Positions 1 to 9,068 of a stretch of DNA of 64,000 bases are shown here, in pieces. This DNA comes from JBCBRD01 sp039819785 (lineage in GTDB: Bacteria; Pseudomonadota; Alphaproteobacteria; Rhizobiales; Hyphomicrobiaceae), in contig JBCBRH010000008.1 in assembly GCA_039819785.1 (NCBI GenBank), forward strand, positions 58,981 to 122,980, given 5' to 3'. The position numbers and the translations under genes were made by a program. Below the pieces are notes generated by a model. It did not search any database. It saw only the letters and a list, made by a program, of their open reading frames with translations, and had not been told where the DNA came from. How positions within the stretch are numbered: the first letter of the stretch is position 1; each line of letters begins with the position of its first letter.

Positions 1-1
1 G

Positions 2-67
2 GCGCAGGTCGGGTTGCAGCTGTTGTTGGATGCTGTTGAAACCGCGATCGAAGAGGAGGCAGCATGA
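2..67 (+). CDS. 3' end of a gene upstream of yhaN, probably YhaO-like metallophosphoesterase (partial)
   Basis: An open frame enters from the left edge and ends at TGA 65-67, encoding about 21 residues that finish in an acidic, alanine-rich helix (...AIEEEAA). The stop overlaps the ATG of the next gene by four bases (ATGA at 64-67), so the two genes are translationally coupled. Genes coupled upstream of yhaN-type ATPases are usually calcineurin-like DNA-repair exonucleases (YhaO/SbcD family), and that is the basis of the name. The remaining residues carry no diagnostic motif, so the identity is inference from context only. Confidence 0.55.
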   Translation, partial: AQVGLQLLLDAVETAIEEEAA

Positions 68-2883
68 GGCTTCGCGCACTTCGCGTCGCAGATGTCGGCG
101 GTTTTGTCGAGCCGGTGGCCCTGGAGGGTTTTTCCGGGCGGCTGGATCTTTTGCTCGGACCGAACGAGACGGGCAAATCGACGTTGTTTCGCGCTCTACA
201 AGCTGTGTTTTTTCAAAAGCATAGTGCGAAGGGCAAGTTTTTGACACGGCTCACGCCCGTTCGAGGTGGGACGCCGTTGATCGAGGCTGATTTTGAGATT
301 GGCGGTGGCAACTGGCGGGTGACGAAGCAGTTTGGCAGCGGAAAAACCGCCATGTTGCAAGCCGTTGGCGGTGGTGCTTCTTGGCGCAATGCCGATGCCG
401 AAGCAAAACTCCAGGAGCTGTTGGAATTAAGCGATGCCGCGCCTGGGCGGTTCGGCGCGCTTTGGGTTGGTCAGCGCCATGGGCTTGGCGTGCCTGTTTT
501 GGACGTTGACCCTGATACCAGCCGTGCCCGGTCCGCTGGTGAACAGCAGGCGTTGCTGGCGGCCATTGAGCAGGAAATCGACGATACCGCAGGTGGGACA
601 CTGGCCAGTACGGTGCGCGACCTCCTGCTGGAGATGGCCAAACCGTTGCTGACGGACAGCATTGCGAAGCCGCAACCCGATGGACCAAAGGCAAAGCCGC
701 GGCGGGACGGACCGCTGGATCGTGCGTTGCGGCATTGCAGTGACCTTGAGGAGGCACTTGAGGTCGCCCGAACGCGAGCAGCGGAAACCGCCGAGAGCCG
801 TCTGAGGCTGGAAGCTATCGAACGTGAGTTGTCGCAAGTCATGGCGCCTGACGTTGCCAAAAAGCGTGTCGACCGGGTGGGGGAACTTCGCCGCAAATTT
901 GAGGCGGCCCAGAAGGCAGCTGACCGGTTGAAGCTTTTGACGACCGAGCGGGATCGGGCTGATGCGGTTGCCACTCGCGAAGAGGCGGCTTTTCAGCAGT
1001 ATTGCGAGGGGCTCGAGACGGTCCATTCATTGTTGAAGCGCCGCGACGCGCTTCGAGATAAACGGGATCACCTCGTTGCCGATATCAAGACCCTCGAAGA
1101 CCAGCAGGTGGTCTTCGCCCATGATGTCGATCATGCCGAGCAAACGGTCGTGCAGGCGCGCGCCGTCTATGACGCTCAGGTCTATTCTCAGCGATGCGCC
1201 GAGATCAGAAAAGAACAGTCCAGGCTGCGTCTTGAACTTGATCGTGCACGTCGACTGGAAGACGACGTCCACCGCTTTCATGCCGTGCTGCGCTCGTCCC
1301 GGGTCACCAGCGAATTGCGTGAGACGGCACGGCGCGCGCAGCGTGACATCGAGCTGGCCGAAAACCGGATGGACGCCGCCTCGACGTGGCTGAATGTTGA
1401 ATACCTCCCGGGCAAATCGGGTGACATTGCGATCGGCGATGCCCCGCTATCGGCAGGGACACCGGTTCGTATTACCTCACCGACGGACGTCGTGATTGCG
1501 GGTGTCGGGCGATTGATGCTTTCGCCGGGCGATAACAACGACATCGGTGATGCAAAAGCACAGTGCGACGCGGCTCAAAGGCTCTTGTCCGATGCGCTCC
1601 AGGCTGCAGATGTCGCGGATCTGGATGCCTTAGAGGCTATGTTCGCGGCGCGGGCCGAAGCGGAACGGGCGCTGAGTGATGCCGTGGCGACGCTGAACGG
1701 GATCGCACCTGATGGTCTTAGGACGTTTGAAGCGAGGTTGGGCGAACTTGAAGACATGCTGACCGATCTTGGTGATGGGTCCGACATCGAAGCTGAGATC
1801 CTGGCCGGTGATGATATCGGCTCAGATGGGGTCGCTGCTGATATTGATCCTGGCTCAATGAGGACGTCGGTACCGCTGCCGGTTCTTGAGGCGCGTGTTC
1901 GACAGTTTAAGTTGGATCGGGACGCGGCACGTGCACGCCTGAGCCAGGCTGAGCAGACCTTCAAGACATCCGCTCTGGCGCTTGAACACTGCCAGGACAA
2001 ACTGCGCGATTGCGAAACCAAGATCTTGGAATTCGAGGGACATTTGGGGCCATCTGACGAGCGCGCCAACATGTCCGATGCGCTTCGTATCGCCGGCGAA
2101 GATGCCCGGCTTGTTGCGCGCGAAGCCCAGCTGGCGGTGGTTGCCGCTCGTGATGACGTATTGGATGGAGCGGCGCTCGAAGCACTTCAGGCGCAGGTCA
2201 AAGAAGCTGAGCAATGTGTCACAGAGGCTGCTGATCGCGCCCAACTTTTGAAGGATGAGCGGGCCGAACGGCTGGCGTTGATTATGGCTTTTGATGAGGA
2301 CGGACAATCGCAGCGGGTCGATCAACTCGAAGGTGAACTGGCCCGTGCGCGACGCGAAGCCACCCGGCTCACAAATTACGCTGAGGGGCTGAAGTTGGCG
2401 ATAGGCGCGTTAGACCGCGCGCGCGCTCAGTCACACGACCGCTTTGCGCGTCCTGTATATCGGGCTTTGGCGCCATTTCTCGAAGCGTTGTTCGACGATG
2501 CAGAAGTTGTTTTCGACAAGGACTTTCGGCCGGTGGAAATCTGCCGAAATGGCGCAGACGATGCGTTCGATCTTTTAAGTGACGGAACGCAGGAGCAAAT
2601 CGGTCTTCTGGTCCGCCTTGCATTCGGCCGGGTTTTTGCGGAGGCTGGGCAATCGACGCCCATCATACTTGATGATCCGCTGGCCTATGCTGATGATGAG
2701 CGGCTTGCAAAGACCTTCCGTGCGCTTGAAGCTGCCAGCGCGCATCAGCAGATTTTTCTCATGAGTTGCCGTCAAAGCGTTTTTCGGAAACTTGGCGGGC
2801 ATACTGTCCAACTGGACCGCTGGTATCCTGATGCAGGCGGGGCTCCCATCAGGTCGAGCACGTCCCAAAAGCTGACAGCTTAA
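64..2883 (+). CDS. YhaN-like SMC/Rad50-type ATPase
   Basis: A 939-residue ABC-type ATPase of the Rad50/SbcC/YhaN class, expected to act in DNA double-strand-end processing with the nuclease encoded just upstream. Residues 32-40 form a Walker A loop with the typical GPNETGKST spelling. A long charged coiled-coil region fills the middle (about 190-800). Near the C-terminus come a signature-like SDGTQEQ (about 838-844) and a Walker B (IILDDPLAYADDE, from about 867), which assemble the second half of the nucleotide site. No zinc hook CxxC is visible in the coiled coil, which fits YhaN rather than SbcC. The ATG at 64 overlaps the previous stop. Family assignment is firm; the repair role comes from family knowledge. 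Confidence 0.85.
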   Translation: MRLRALRVADVGGFVEPVALEGFSGRLDLLLGPNETGKSTLFRALQAVFFQKHSAKGKFLTRLTPVRGGTPLIEADFEIGGGNWRVTKQFGSGKTAMLQAVGGGASWRNADAEAKLQELLELSDAAPGRFGALWVGQRHGLGVPVLDVDPDTSRARSAGEQQALLAAIEQEIDDTAGGTLASTVRDLLLEMAKPLLTDSIAKPQPDGPKAKPRRDGPLDRALRHCSDLEEALEVARTRAAETAESRLRLEAIERELSQVMAPDVAKKRVDRVGELRRKFEAAQKAADRLKLLTTERDRADAVATREEAAFQQYCEGLETVHSLLKRRDALRDKRDHLVADIKTLEDQQVVFAHDVDHAEQTVVQARAVYDAQVYSQRCAEIRKEQSRLRLELDRARRLEDDVHRFHAVLRSSRVTSELRETARRAQRDIELAENRMDAASTWLNVEYLPGKSGDIAIGDAPLSAGTPVRITSPTDVVIAGVGRLMLSPGDNNDIGDAKAQCDAAQRLLSDALQAADVADLDALEAMFAARAEAERALSDAVATLNGIAPDGLRTFEARLGELEDMLTDLGDGSDIEAEILAGDDIGSDGVAADIDPGSMRTSVPLPVLEARVRQFKLDRDAARARLSQAEQTFKTSALALEHCQDKLRDCETKILEFEGHLGPSDERANMSDALRIAGEDARLVAREAQLAVVAARDDVLDGAALEALQAQVKEAEQCVTEAADRAQLLKDERAERLALIMAFDEDGQSQRVDQLEGELARARREATRLTNYAEGLKLAIGALDRARAQSHDRFARPVYRALAPFLEALFDDAEVVFDKDFRPVEICRNGADDAFDLLSDGTQEQIGLLVRLAFGRVFAEAGQSTPIILDDPLAYADDERLAKTFRALEAASAHQQIFLMSCRQSVFRKLGGHTVQLDRWYPDAGGAPIRSSTSQKLTA

Positions 2884-3150
2884 GCCCGACAATTTTTCTT
2901 TCGGCTGCTTCAGCTGATCGACTGAAATTTGACGTGGGCTGCCCGTTTTTGCCCCGGCAGGCAGTGGCGAAAACGAAGCCTGCGCTTTGCGAAGCGGCAG
3001 CTTTTTACGTGGCCAAACCTTGCGTAACTCCTGGTTGTTGCACAGCGGGCCCGACATAGACCTTGCTCACACGCGGAACCGCACCTGCCACTCGGTGGTT
3101 CAAGAGCTGGCTGCGGCTCTGTATTGTGATCCCGGCGACGCAGAGACCCT

Positions 3151-3729
3151 TTATGAGCCGTCTGTGTTCCCGGTGGGTGGTAGGGGAATGGGCTGTGCTG
3201 GTGCGGGGGCAGCGGCAGATTGGCCTGGCACAGGCGCACCGACTTCGGGGCCTGGAACGCTGGCCGGACCGGCACCGTCGACCGCCAAGGGGTCTTGGGA
3301 TCGGCGTGACTTGCCCTCAAAAAAAGCACCTTGTTCAATGGCCAGGGCCTGGTGACAAATATCGCCTTCGACGTGGCTTTGGGTCTGGAGCATCACGCGT
3401 TTTCCGCGAATGGACCCCATCACCTGCCCGCGAACAACGACTTCTTCGGCGCGGATACCCCCTGTGATACTCGCGCGTTCGCCGACAATGATATGCGTCC
3501 CGAGGATGTCGCCTTGCACTTGTCCATCGATTTGGACTTGGCCTTTGGATGTCAGGTTTCCTACAATCGTCAGATCTGATCCGATGACTGATGGCGCAAC
3601 ACGATCAGACGGACGATTTGCTGCTGTTTGTGGGCTAGGTGGTTTTGGAGCAGCCGTTGCTTGAGCCTGCGGGGGTGGAGGTGGGCCTTTAGCCGGTTCC
3701 GTTTCGCTTTTTTTGAAGTTCGACAGCAT
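3151..3729 (-). CDS. bactofilin (polymer-forming cytoskeletal protein)
   Basis: 192 residues. A proline/alanine-rich, probably disordered N-terminus (1-45) is followed by a glycine-spaced beta-helix of short repeats (IVGNLTSKGQVQIDGQVQGD...), about residues 50-150, typical of the DUF583/bactofilin family. The tail is again Pro/Ala-rich. Bactofilins polymerise without nucleotide and act as membrane-associated scaffolds for cell shape, stalk or envelope enzymes. In many alphaproteobacteria the gene sits beside an M23 peptidase that it positions; no such gene is adjacent here (its neighbours are convergent yhaN and a gap upstream). Family confident, cellular role unknown. Confidence 0.88.
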   Translation of the reverse strand: MLSNFKKSETEPAKGPPPPPQAQATAAPKPPSPQTAANRPSDRVAPSVIGSDLTIVGNLTSKGQVQIDGQVQGDILGTHIIVGERASITGGIRAEEVVVRGQVMGSIRGKRVMLQTQSHVEGDICHQALAIEQGAFFEGKSRRSQDPLAVDGAGPASVPGPEVGAPVPGQSAAAPAPAQPIPLPPTGNTDGS

Positions 3730-4245
3730 ACTCAGTCACCTCTCAACTCACATGCTCAATCGAAACAATCCGGCGCCCCAGCCCGTCATTGTTTCGCACA
3801 CGTCAAATCTGCGCGGTGTTACTCTCGCGCGCTCATTTTCAAGCCTATCGTTTCTGCCGCCGCGCGTCACGATCTGGGTGCAACAATCTTGTGCACTTTG
3901 CTGCGCGTATGCTGAGCATTGGGTCTTTGAACCACGATTATGTTGGTGTGTTGCGCAAGTGCCATCTTCATTCGGATATGTGTTCGTCACTGATCGAGGT
4001 CATTTGGAACGGTGGTATCGAAACGCGCGGTAGCGGTGCCGTGGGTCTGTCGCAGTGCGCAACACGTTCGAACGAGCTTGCCGCGCACTTTTTTTGTAAT
4101 CTGTCCGTCCGAAGTCGTTTTCCGACGTTGGCTTGAGCCTGTTTGACACGGAGCGAGCCGGGTCATGACGGTCGCCGCCACGCTTCTCCAAATAAGGCGC
4201 CTCGTTAAGACTGTGCGCGGGCGATGCGCTTCGAAGACCGGCCCC
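3730..4245. other. intergenic gap between bactofilin and bcp
   Basis: About 516 bases without a gene I can support. It should contain the bactofilin promoter (leftward) and the end of the bcp transcript. Open frames here lack family resemblance and a convincing ribosome binding site. I see no strong hairpin followed by a T-run, no tRNA and no repeat. Confidence 0.5.
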
Positions 4246-4713
4246 TCAGCTGGCCAGATCCTGGACGGCGGCCAAGACCTCGTCGACATGGCCCTTGACC
4301 TTCACTTTACGCCAGACGCGAGCAACTTTGCCTTTGGCGTCGATCAGGAACGTTGATCGCTCTACTCCCATGTACTTTTTGCCGTACATCGATTTTTCGA
4401 CCCAGACGCCATAGGCTTCAGCGGCGGCCTTTTCTTCATCTGATATCAGCTGGATAGCCAGTTCATGCTTGGTGCGGAATTTGTCATGGCTTTTGACGCT
4501 GTCGGGTGAGACGCCAACGACCTGAGCTCCGGCCTTTTCGAAGTCTGGAAGGGCTGCGGTGAAATCCTTTGCCTCGGTCGTGCATCCCGATGTGTCGTCC
4601 TTTGGATAAAAGTAAACGACGACCGGTGCGCCTTTGAGGCCGGACAGCTTGAAGGTGTCTCCATCCTGGTTCGGGAGTTTGATTTCAGGGGCTTTTTTGC
4701 CTTCTTCGACCAT
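4246..4713 (-). CDS. bcp: thioredoxin-dependent peroxiredoxin, Bcp/PrxQ type (1-Cys form)
   Basis: 155 residues, reducing H2O2 and organic hydroperoxides in the cytoplasm. The AhpC/TSA fold is clear: VVVYFYPKDDTSGCTTEAKDF carries the peroxidatic cysteine C44 with its T/S-x-x-C context, and the downstream RSTFLIDAKGK strand is typical of Bcp. The resolving cysteine that many Bcp/PrxQ proteins have five residues later (CxxxxC) is K49 here, and C44 is the only cysteine in the protein, so it should work as a 1-Cys enzyme. The ATG at 4713 is preferred because AAAGG lies 9-10 bases upstream; a GTG at 4752 would add 13 residues but has a poorly placed SD. Confidence 0.92.
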   Translation of the reverse strand: MVEEGKKAPEIKLPNQDGDTFKLSGLKGAPVVVYFYPKDDTSGCTTEAKDFTAALPDFEKAGAQVVGVSPDSVKSHDKFRTKHELAIQLISDEEKAAAEAYGVWVEKSMYGKKYMGVERSTFLIDAKGKVARVWRKVKVKGHVDEVLAAVQDLAS

Positions 4714-5185
4714 GCGTATCTGCCTTTCTTTCGTCGTTTTCTTGACCACCACCTTCCGGACGTACCGGGACGGGGTTCATGTATTTGCGCCATTGAATGC
4801 CAGCGGGCTTCACCTGCGTTGGACGGTCATTCCAATCGGGGTTTGAGTTAACTGGTTGGGTCACTTGGGACAGTGGTTTCAGTGTGTGTTTGATCAGCGC
4901 GGACTTGGTGTCGAACATGTCATGGTTCGACGTGCCATTCGCTAGATCTACGTTAAGACTGCTCACTACGGGAAGATTGGCCAATCGGGCCAGCTGAAGA
5001 TGTGGAAAACCCGCTCCGCGAACGGGTGGCTGAGTGATTTGGGTCGCCGACAGCTTTTCGGATTCGGCTTGTCGCGCTTGCAATGTTGTTTGTCCCGGTC
5101 TTCTTGCTCTGCGATGGCCCGGATCACGGCGCAGGGGCTGGAGCTCACCGACATGATCGCAAATCGAAAGGACTTCGGAAGCTAA
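4714..5185. other. intergenic gap between divergent bcp and the AsmA-like gene
   Basis: About 470 bases separating two divergent genes, so both promoters should lie here. I see a short hairpin-capable segment (ACCCG...CGGGT, around 5019-5037) but no recognisable operator, RNA gene or supported small gene. GGAAGC just before the GTG at 5186 is a plausible SD. Confidence 0.4.
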
Positions 5186-8100
5186 GTGCGCCAACCCCAA
5201 AATACGACAGGTGGCCGACAGGCAAACCGTGGTGCCGGACGTCCCGACGTCACGGCCCGGCGGGTGGGCGCGCGTAGCAAGCGGGCGTTCGATGCCGTCG
5301 AACCGGGTGACGAGCGCCTGAGCTTTCTTGGCCGGTTGGGCCGTGGAATCGGCCGGCTGGCCGTCATGATCGTGATGCCTATCGTTATCCTGGTGGGGCT
5401 TGCCACGGGGCTCGGCTACTTCCGGTTGTCACAGGGGCCTGTTGCGCTGCCGTTTCTCGTGTCGCAGATCGAGGACGGGATCAATGCGACGCTTAATGGC
5501 TACCGTGTCGAGGTTGGCGGTGTCATCGTTGCGCTGGAAGAGCGCAGCGGGTTTGAAGTTCAACTGCAGGACCTCAGTTTGAAGCGCGGTGATGGTCTCT
5601 TGATGGGGACTGCTCCTTCGGCTGCCGTGTCTCTTGATCCGACTGCTCTGCTTTCCGGTCGTATCAGTGCATCCCGTGTCGACTTGATTGAGCCGATTTT
5701 GGCAGTGTCCTACACCAGCGGTGGTGGGCTCTCGCTGACAATTGACGAACGTCCAGCCAGCGATCCAACGTCACGTGATGCACCGCTTGAAACCGGGCTG
5801 TCGGAAACGGCGCCTGAACGTGATGCGGCGTTGACAGGTGTGTCGGGAACAACGGACGCGGCGCCGGGTCAAACCGAACCTGTATCTCCCGGCGATGGAC
5901 CTGTGACCGCGAGTGGCCGACCTATTGATGTGTTGTCGTTGGTCGATGAACTGTCGCGCAATGTCTCCATTGGGAGTGGGGCTGGTGGGTTACGGCAGAT
6001 CGGGTTTCGCGATGCTACGGTCAGGGTCATCTTGAACGGTGACCGCAGTGTCTGGCGTGTCCCTGAAATCGCGCTCGATCTGGACCACCGTGGCGATCAA
6101 AGCCTATTTTCAGGAGTTGCGCAGGTCTCGACGGTGACAGGGCCGGTTGATCTTCAATTTCGCACGATGCCTGCCGGGGCTGGGCAATCGGCATCAGAAG
6201 CGTTTGCCTCAACGACGAACGAAACGGGTGATGTGGATCTATCCCTGTCGTTGGACGGGTTGAGGCCGCGGGCACTTGTCGCAGCCTTTCCGCGACTGGA
6301 TATTCTCAGGGGGTCGGACCTGCCGATCAGTGCCACGGCCGAGGTTCGCGTGACGTCGTCGGCCGAAGTCGTCGCGGCGTCCATGGTCCTGGATTTAGGC
6401 GAGGGCGTCATCGGTTCAGCGGAAGGTGGTGCGGTTCCGCTTGCCTTCGAAGGCAGCACGTTGCGGCTCAACTATGCGGGGCGGGATAAAACCTTGCGCC
6501 TGCAGCCATCCGAGGTGCGCTGGTCCGGGAGCAGGCTGGTGATGTTTGGTGCCGCCAAACGTCAGGACACTGCTGATGGTTCGACACAAGGCGTCGCGGT
6601 TCCACAAGGCGTCGCGGTTCCATGGGCCTTTGATCTGCGGGCACGGGAGGGTCAACTCGCGGCGCGCGATCTGGACCTTGAACCCGTGAACATAACGGCT
6701 TGGCAGGCGATTGGCGCTGCTGACTTTCAACGTGGCAAACTGAAAATCGAAACATTTCAGATGATGGCCGGCGGCGCTTCGATCAACGGGGCGGCGGAGT
6801 TTGAGACCAGCGGTATTCAGACTAGTTCGCGGCTGTCCGCTTCGACGGAAGGCATGGGGCTTGCCACTGCCTTGACGCTTTGGCCGACCGGTCTTGCCGC
6901 GGATGCGCGTGCATGGGTGGCAACGCGGACAGTTGCCGCTGACATTGACCGCGGGGCACTTTCCTTTGCCACAGGACGGTTCGTCGATACCGCCCAACCT
7001 GAATCCTATGCATACGGAGTGAACGGCCCTTACAGCGTCTCACTTGAAATAGCCGCAAGGGACGTCACGGCTGTCCCGCGCGATGAACTGCAGCCCGTCA
7101 AAATTCCAGAGCTCTCATATGTTTTGAAAAACGACACGGCGGAGGTTATTGCCCCTTCTGGAGAAGTGACGTTCGAGGGTGGCCATGTATTGAAACTCGC
7201 GAACGGAAGACATCTGGCTGCGCGGTTCTGGCAGCCTGAGGCCAAGTCTGTGACGACGTTTGATTTCGAAACAGATGCCAAAGGTTTTCTCGGTGTCTTG
7301 GAGAGCCCAGCCCTGAATCTTGAAGGGCGGCGTCCAAACCTCAAGTCACCCCGTGGCCGCGTGACGGGGCAGTTGCGTGTGGTGGCTCCGCTGGCAAAAA
7401 ACGCGTCTGAAACACCGGAGACCTCGGGCAAGGTGCAGTTAACGGATGGGGCTGCCAGTGATGTCCTTGGCGACCTTGATGTTAAAGGCGCGAAGATCAC
7501 GTTTAATTTCGACCGCCGTGCTGTGAATGCCAACGGCGGGTTTCTCATCGCCGGGGTGCCGGCCAAACTCAACTGGCAAAAGCTGTTTGATGCGTCGCCC
7601 GAGCGCCAGCCACCTTTGCGCATCTCAGCAAAGCTGGACGAGGCTGACCGGAAGCAATTGAACCTTGATGTGTCCGAGACGATCCGTGGGACCGTGCCGG
7701 TCGAGGTGACGCTGAAGCGTTTTGACAAGCCCAAACCAGATGTTCATCTGCGCGCTGATCTGAGTAGCTCAGAGTTGATTTTATCGAACCTGATTTGGCG
7801 AAAAGCACCGGGGCGAGCTGCTTTCCTGGATGCCGATCTGGTCGAGACATCGGACGGGCTTGAAGTTCGCAACTTGACGGTCGCTGGCGATGACATTGCC
7901 GTCGAAGGAACCGCCAAGTTTGACGATAAACAACGCCTCGTTGCGTTCGACTTCCCGAGTTTTTCACTCAACCTTGTGACGCGCTTTGCCGTCACGGGTA
8001 GCCGCTCGAAGACAAACATCTGGAAGGTCAATGCGAAGGGGTCGCGCTACGACGGGCGGGCGTTTTTCCGTTCGTTGTTTTCGGTTGGCAAAACGGCCGG

Positions 8101-9028
8101 ATCAGATGGGTCGACGGCTGAGCCCGCTCAGGCCGGTATTGATCTTTCAGCGGATTTGAAGACGGTCATTGGCTTTTCAGACACGTCGTTGCATGGGCTG
8201 AAAATGACGATGTCGAAACGCGCGGGGCGGCTGACCGAGCTTCAGGCGCATGCCATTCTGGATGGCGGACAGCCGCTCGCAGTTGAACTTTACAATGCGC
8301 CTGCCTCCGGTGGGAATGGTGCACGAAAACGGCAGCTTCGAGCGGACTCGACCGACGCCGGCCAGGCGTTCCGTCTGGTTGGGTTTTATCCGAACGCGAA
8401 TGGCGGACGTGTGCGGCTGCAGGTTGATCTCGAGGGCCGGGGGGCGGCCCAACAAACCGGTACGCTGTGGGTCGAGAACTTCGATATCCTGGGCGATGCG
8501 CTTGTTGCTGAAGTTGTTTCGGCCGGTGAGGGCGGCGGCGGGAAAGGCAATGTCGTTCGCGAAAAGATCCCGTTTGATTTGATGGTTGCGCCGTTCTCGG
8601 TCGGTTATGGTCAGTTTGTGTTACGTGATGCCGCTTTGAAAGGGCCTTTGCTTGGCGCGTCGCTTCGCGGGCGGGTGGATTTTGAAAACCGGCTGCTTGA
8701 TCTGGGCGGCACGTATGTACCGTTGCAAGCCTTGAACAATATTTTCGGTGCGATCCCCGTGCTCGGGCAAATCATGTCTGGGCCCCGCGGTGAAGGGATA
8801 TTCGGGGTCACCTTTGCAATTCAGGGCGCGATGAACAGACCACAGGCGCTGGTGAACCCGCTGTCGCCGTTGGCACCGGGTATCTTCCGAGAGATTTTTG
8901 CGCTGACACCTCAGGACCCTCGCGTTTTGCGCCGTCAGGGGGCAGGTGCGTCGCCCGCTGGGACGCAAGGGCAGGGCCGCAGCAATGTTGGTGATGGATG
9001 GTCGTCACAAACGCTGCAATCCGACTAA
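5186..9028 (+). CDS. AsmA/YhdP-like envelope protein (DUF3971-type)
   Basis: A 1280-residue protein with a basic cytoplasmic N-terminus, one transmembrane helix (about 57-77, RLAVMIVMPIVILVGLATGLGYF) and a very long periplasmic region rich in beta strands. It ends with the AsmA/DUF3971-type C-terminal segment (EKIPFDLMVAPFSVGYGQ..., GRVDFENRLLDLGGTYVPL..., about 1130-1250). YhdP, TamB and AsmA relatives form hydrophobic grooves that carry phospholipid between the inner and outer membranes, and that is the likely job. GTG start. The sequence holds a perfect 18-bp tandem duplication at 6586-6621 (QGVAVP twice) and an acidic low-complexity insert near residues 190-250. It converges on tyrS. Confidence 0.8.
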   Translation: MRQPQNTTGGRQANRGAGRPDVTARRVGARSKRAFDAVEPGDERLSFLGRLGRGIGRLAVMIVMPIVILVGLATGLGYFRLSQGPVALPFLVSQIEDGINATLNGYRVEVGGVIVALEERSGFEVQLQDLSLKRGDGLLMGTAPSAAVSLDPTALLSGRISASRVDLIEPILAVSYTSGGGLSLTIDERPASDPTSRDAPLETGLSETAPERDAALTGVSGTTDAAPGQTEPVSPGDGPVTASGRPIDVLSLVDELSRNVSIGSGAGGLRQIGFRDATVRVILNGDRSVWRVPEIALDLDHRGDQSLFSGVAQVSTVTGPVDLQFRTMPAGAGQSASEAFASTTNETGDVDLSLSLDGLRPRALVAAFPRLDILRGSDLPISATAEVRVTSSAEVVAASMVLDLGEGVIGSAEGGAVPLAFEGSTLRLNYAGRDKTLRLQPSEVRWSGSRLVMFGAAKRQDTADGSTQGVAVPQGVAVPWAFDLRAREGQLAARDLDLEPVNITAWQAIGAADFQRGKLKIETFQMMAGGASINGAAEFETSGIQTSSRLSASTEGMGLATALTLWPTGLAADARAWVATRTVAADIDRGALSFATGRFVDTAQPESYAYGVNGPYSVSLEIAARDVTAVPRDELQPVKIPELSYVLKNDTAEVIAPSGEVTFEGGHVLKLANGRHLAARFWQPEAKSVTTFDFETDAKGFLGVLESPALNLEGRRPNLKSPRGRVTGQLRVVAPLAKNASETPETSGKVQLTDGAASDVLGDLDVKGAKITFNFDRRAVNANGGFLIAGVPAKLNWQKLFDASPERQPPLRISAKLDEADRKQLNLDVSETIRGTVPVEVTLKRFDKPKPDVHLRADLSSSELILSNLIWRKAPGRAAFLDADLVETSDGLEVRNLTVAGDDIAVEGTAKFDDKQRLVAFDFPSFSLNLVTRFAVTGSRSKTNIWKVNAKGSRYDGRAFFRSLFSVGKTAGSDGSTAEPAQAGIDLSADLKTVIGFSDTSLHGLKMTMSKRAGRLTELQAHAILDGGQPLAVELYNAPASGGNGARKRQLRADSTDAGQAFRLVGFYPNANGGRVRLQVDLEGRGAAQQTGTLWVENFDILGDALVAEVVSAGEGGGGKGNVVREKIPFDLMVAPFSVGYGQFVLRDAALKGPLLGASLRGRVDFENRLLDLGGTYVPLQALNNIFGAIPVLGQIMSGPRGEGIFGVTFAIQGAMNRPQALVNPLSPLAPGIFREIFALTPQDPRVLRRQGAGASPAGTQGQGRSNVGDGWSSQTLQSD
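6586..6621 (+). repeat. 18-bp perfect tandem duplication inside the AsmA-like gene
   Basis: Two adjacent identical copies of an 18-base unit (6586-6603 and 6604-6621, starting ACAAGGCGTCGC), in frame, giving QGVAVP-QGVAVP. A simple recent slippage duplication in a linker region. Confidence 0.9.
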
Positions 9029-9068
9029 CACCGCTGGGACTTCGCGTCCGTGCCACATACTTCGCGGC

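Noticed and set aside
3987..4289. 100-codon minus-strand frame upstream of the bactofilin gene
   Set aside because: No family resemblance, no SD and overlap with bcp; residue make-up looks random.
4685..5200. 171-codon minus-strand frame overlapping the start of bcp
   Set aside because: Overlaps both the bcp start region and the AsmA-like gene start; no domain seen.
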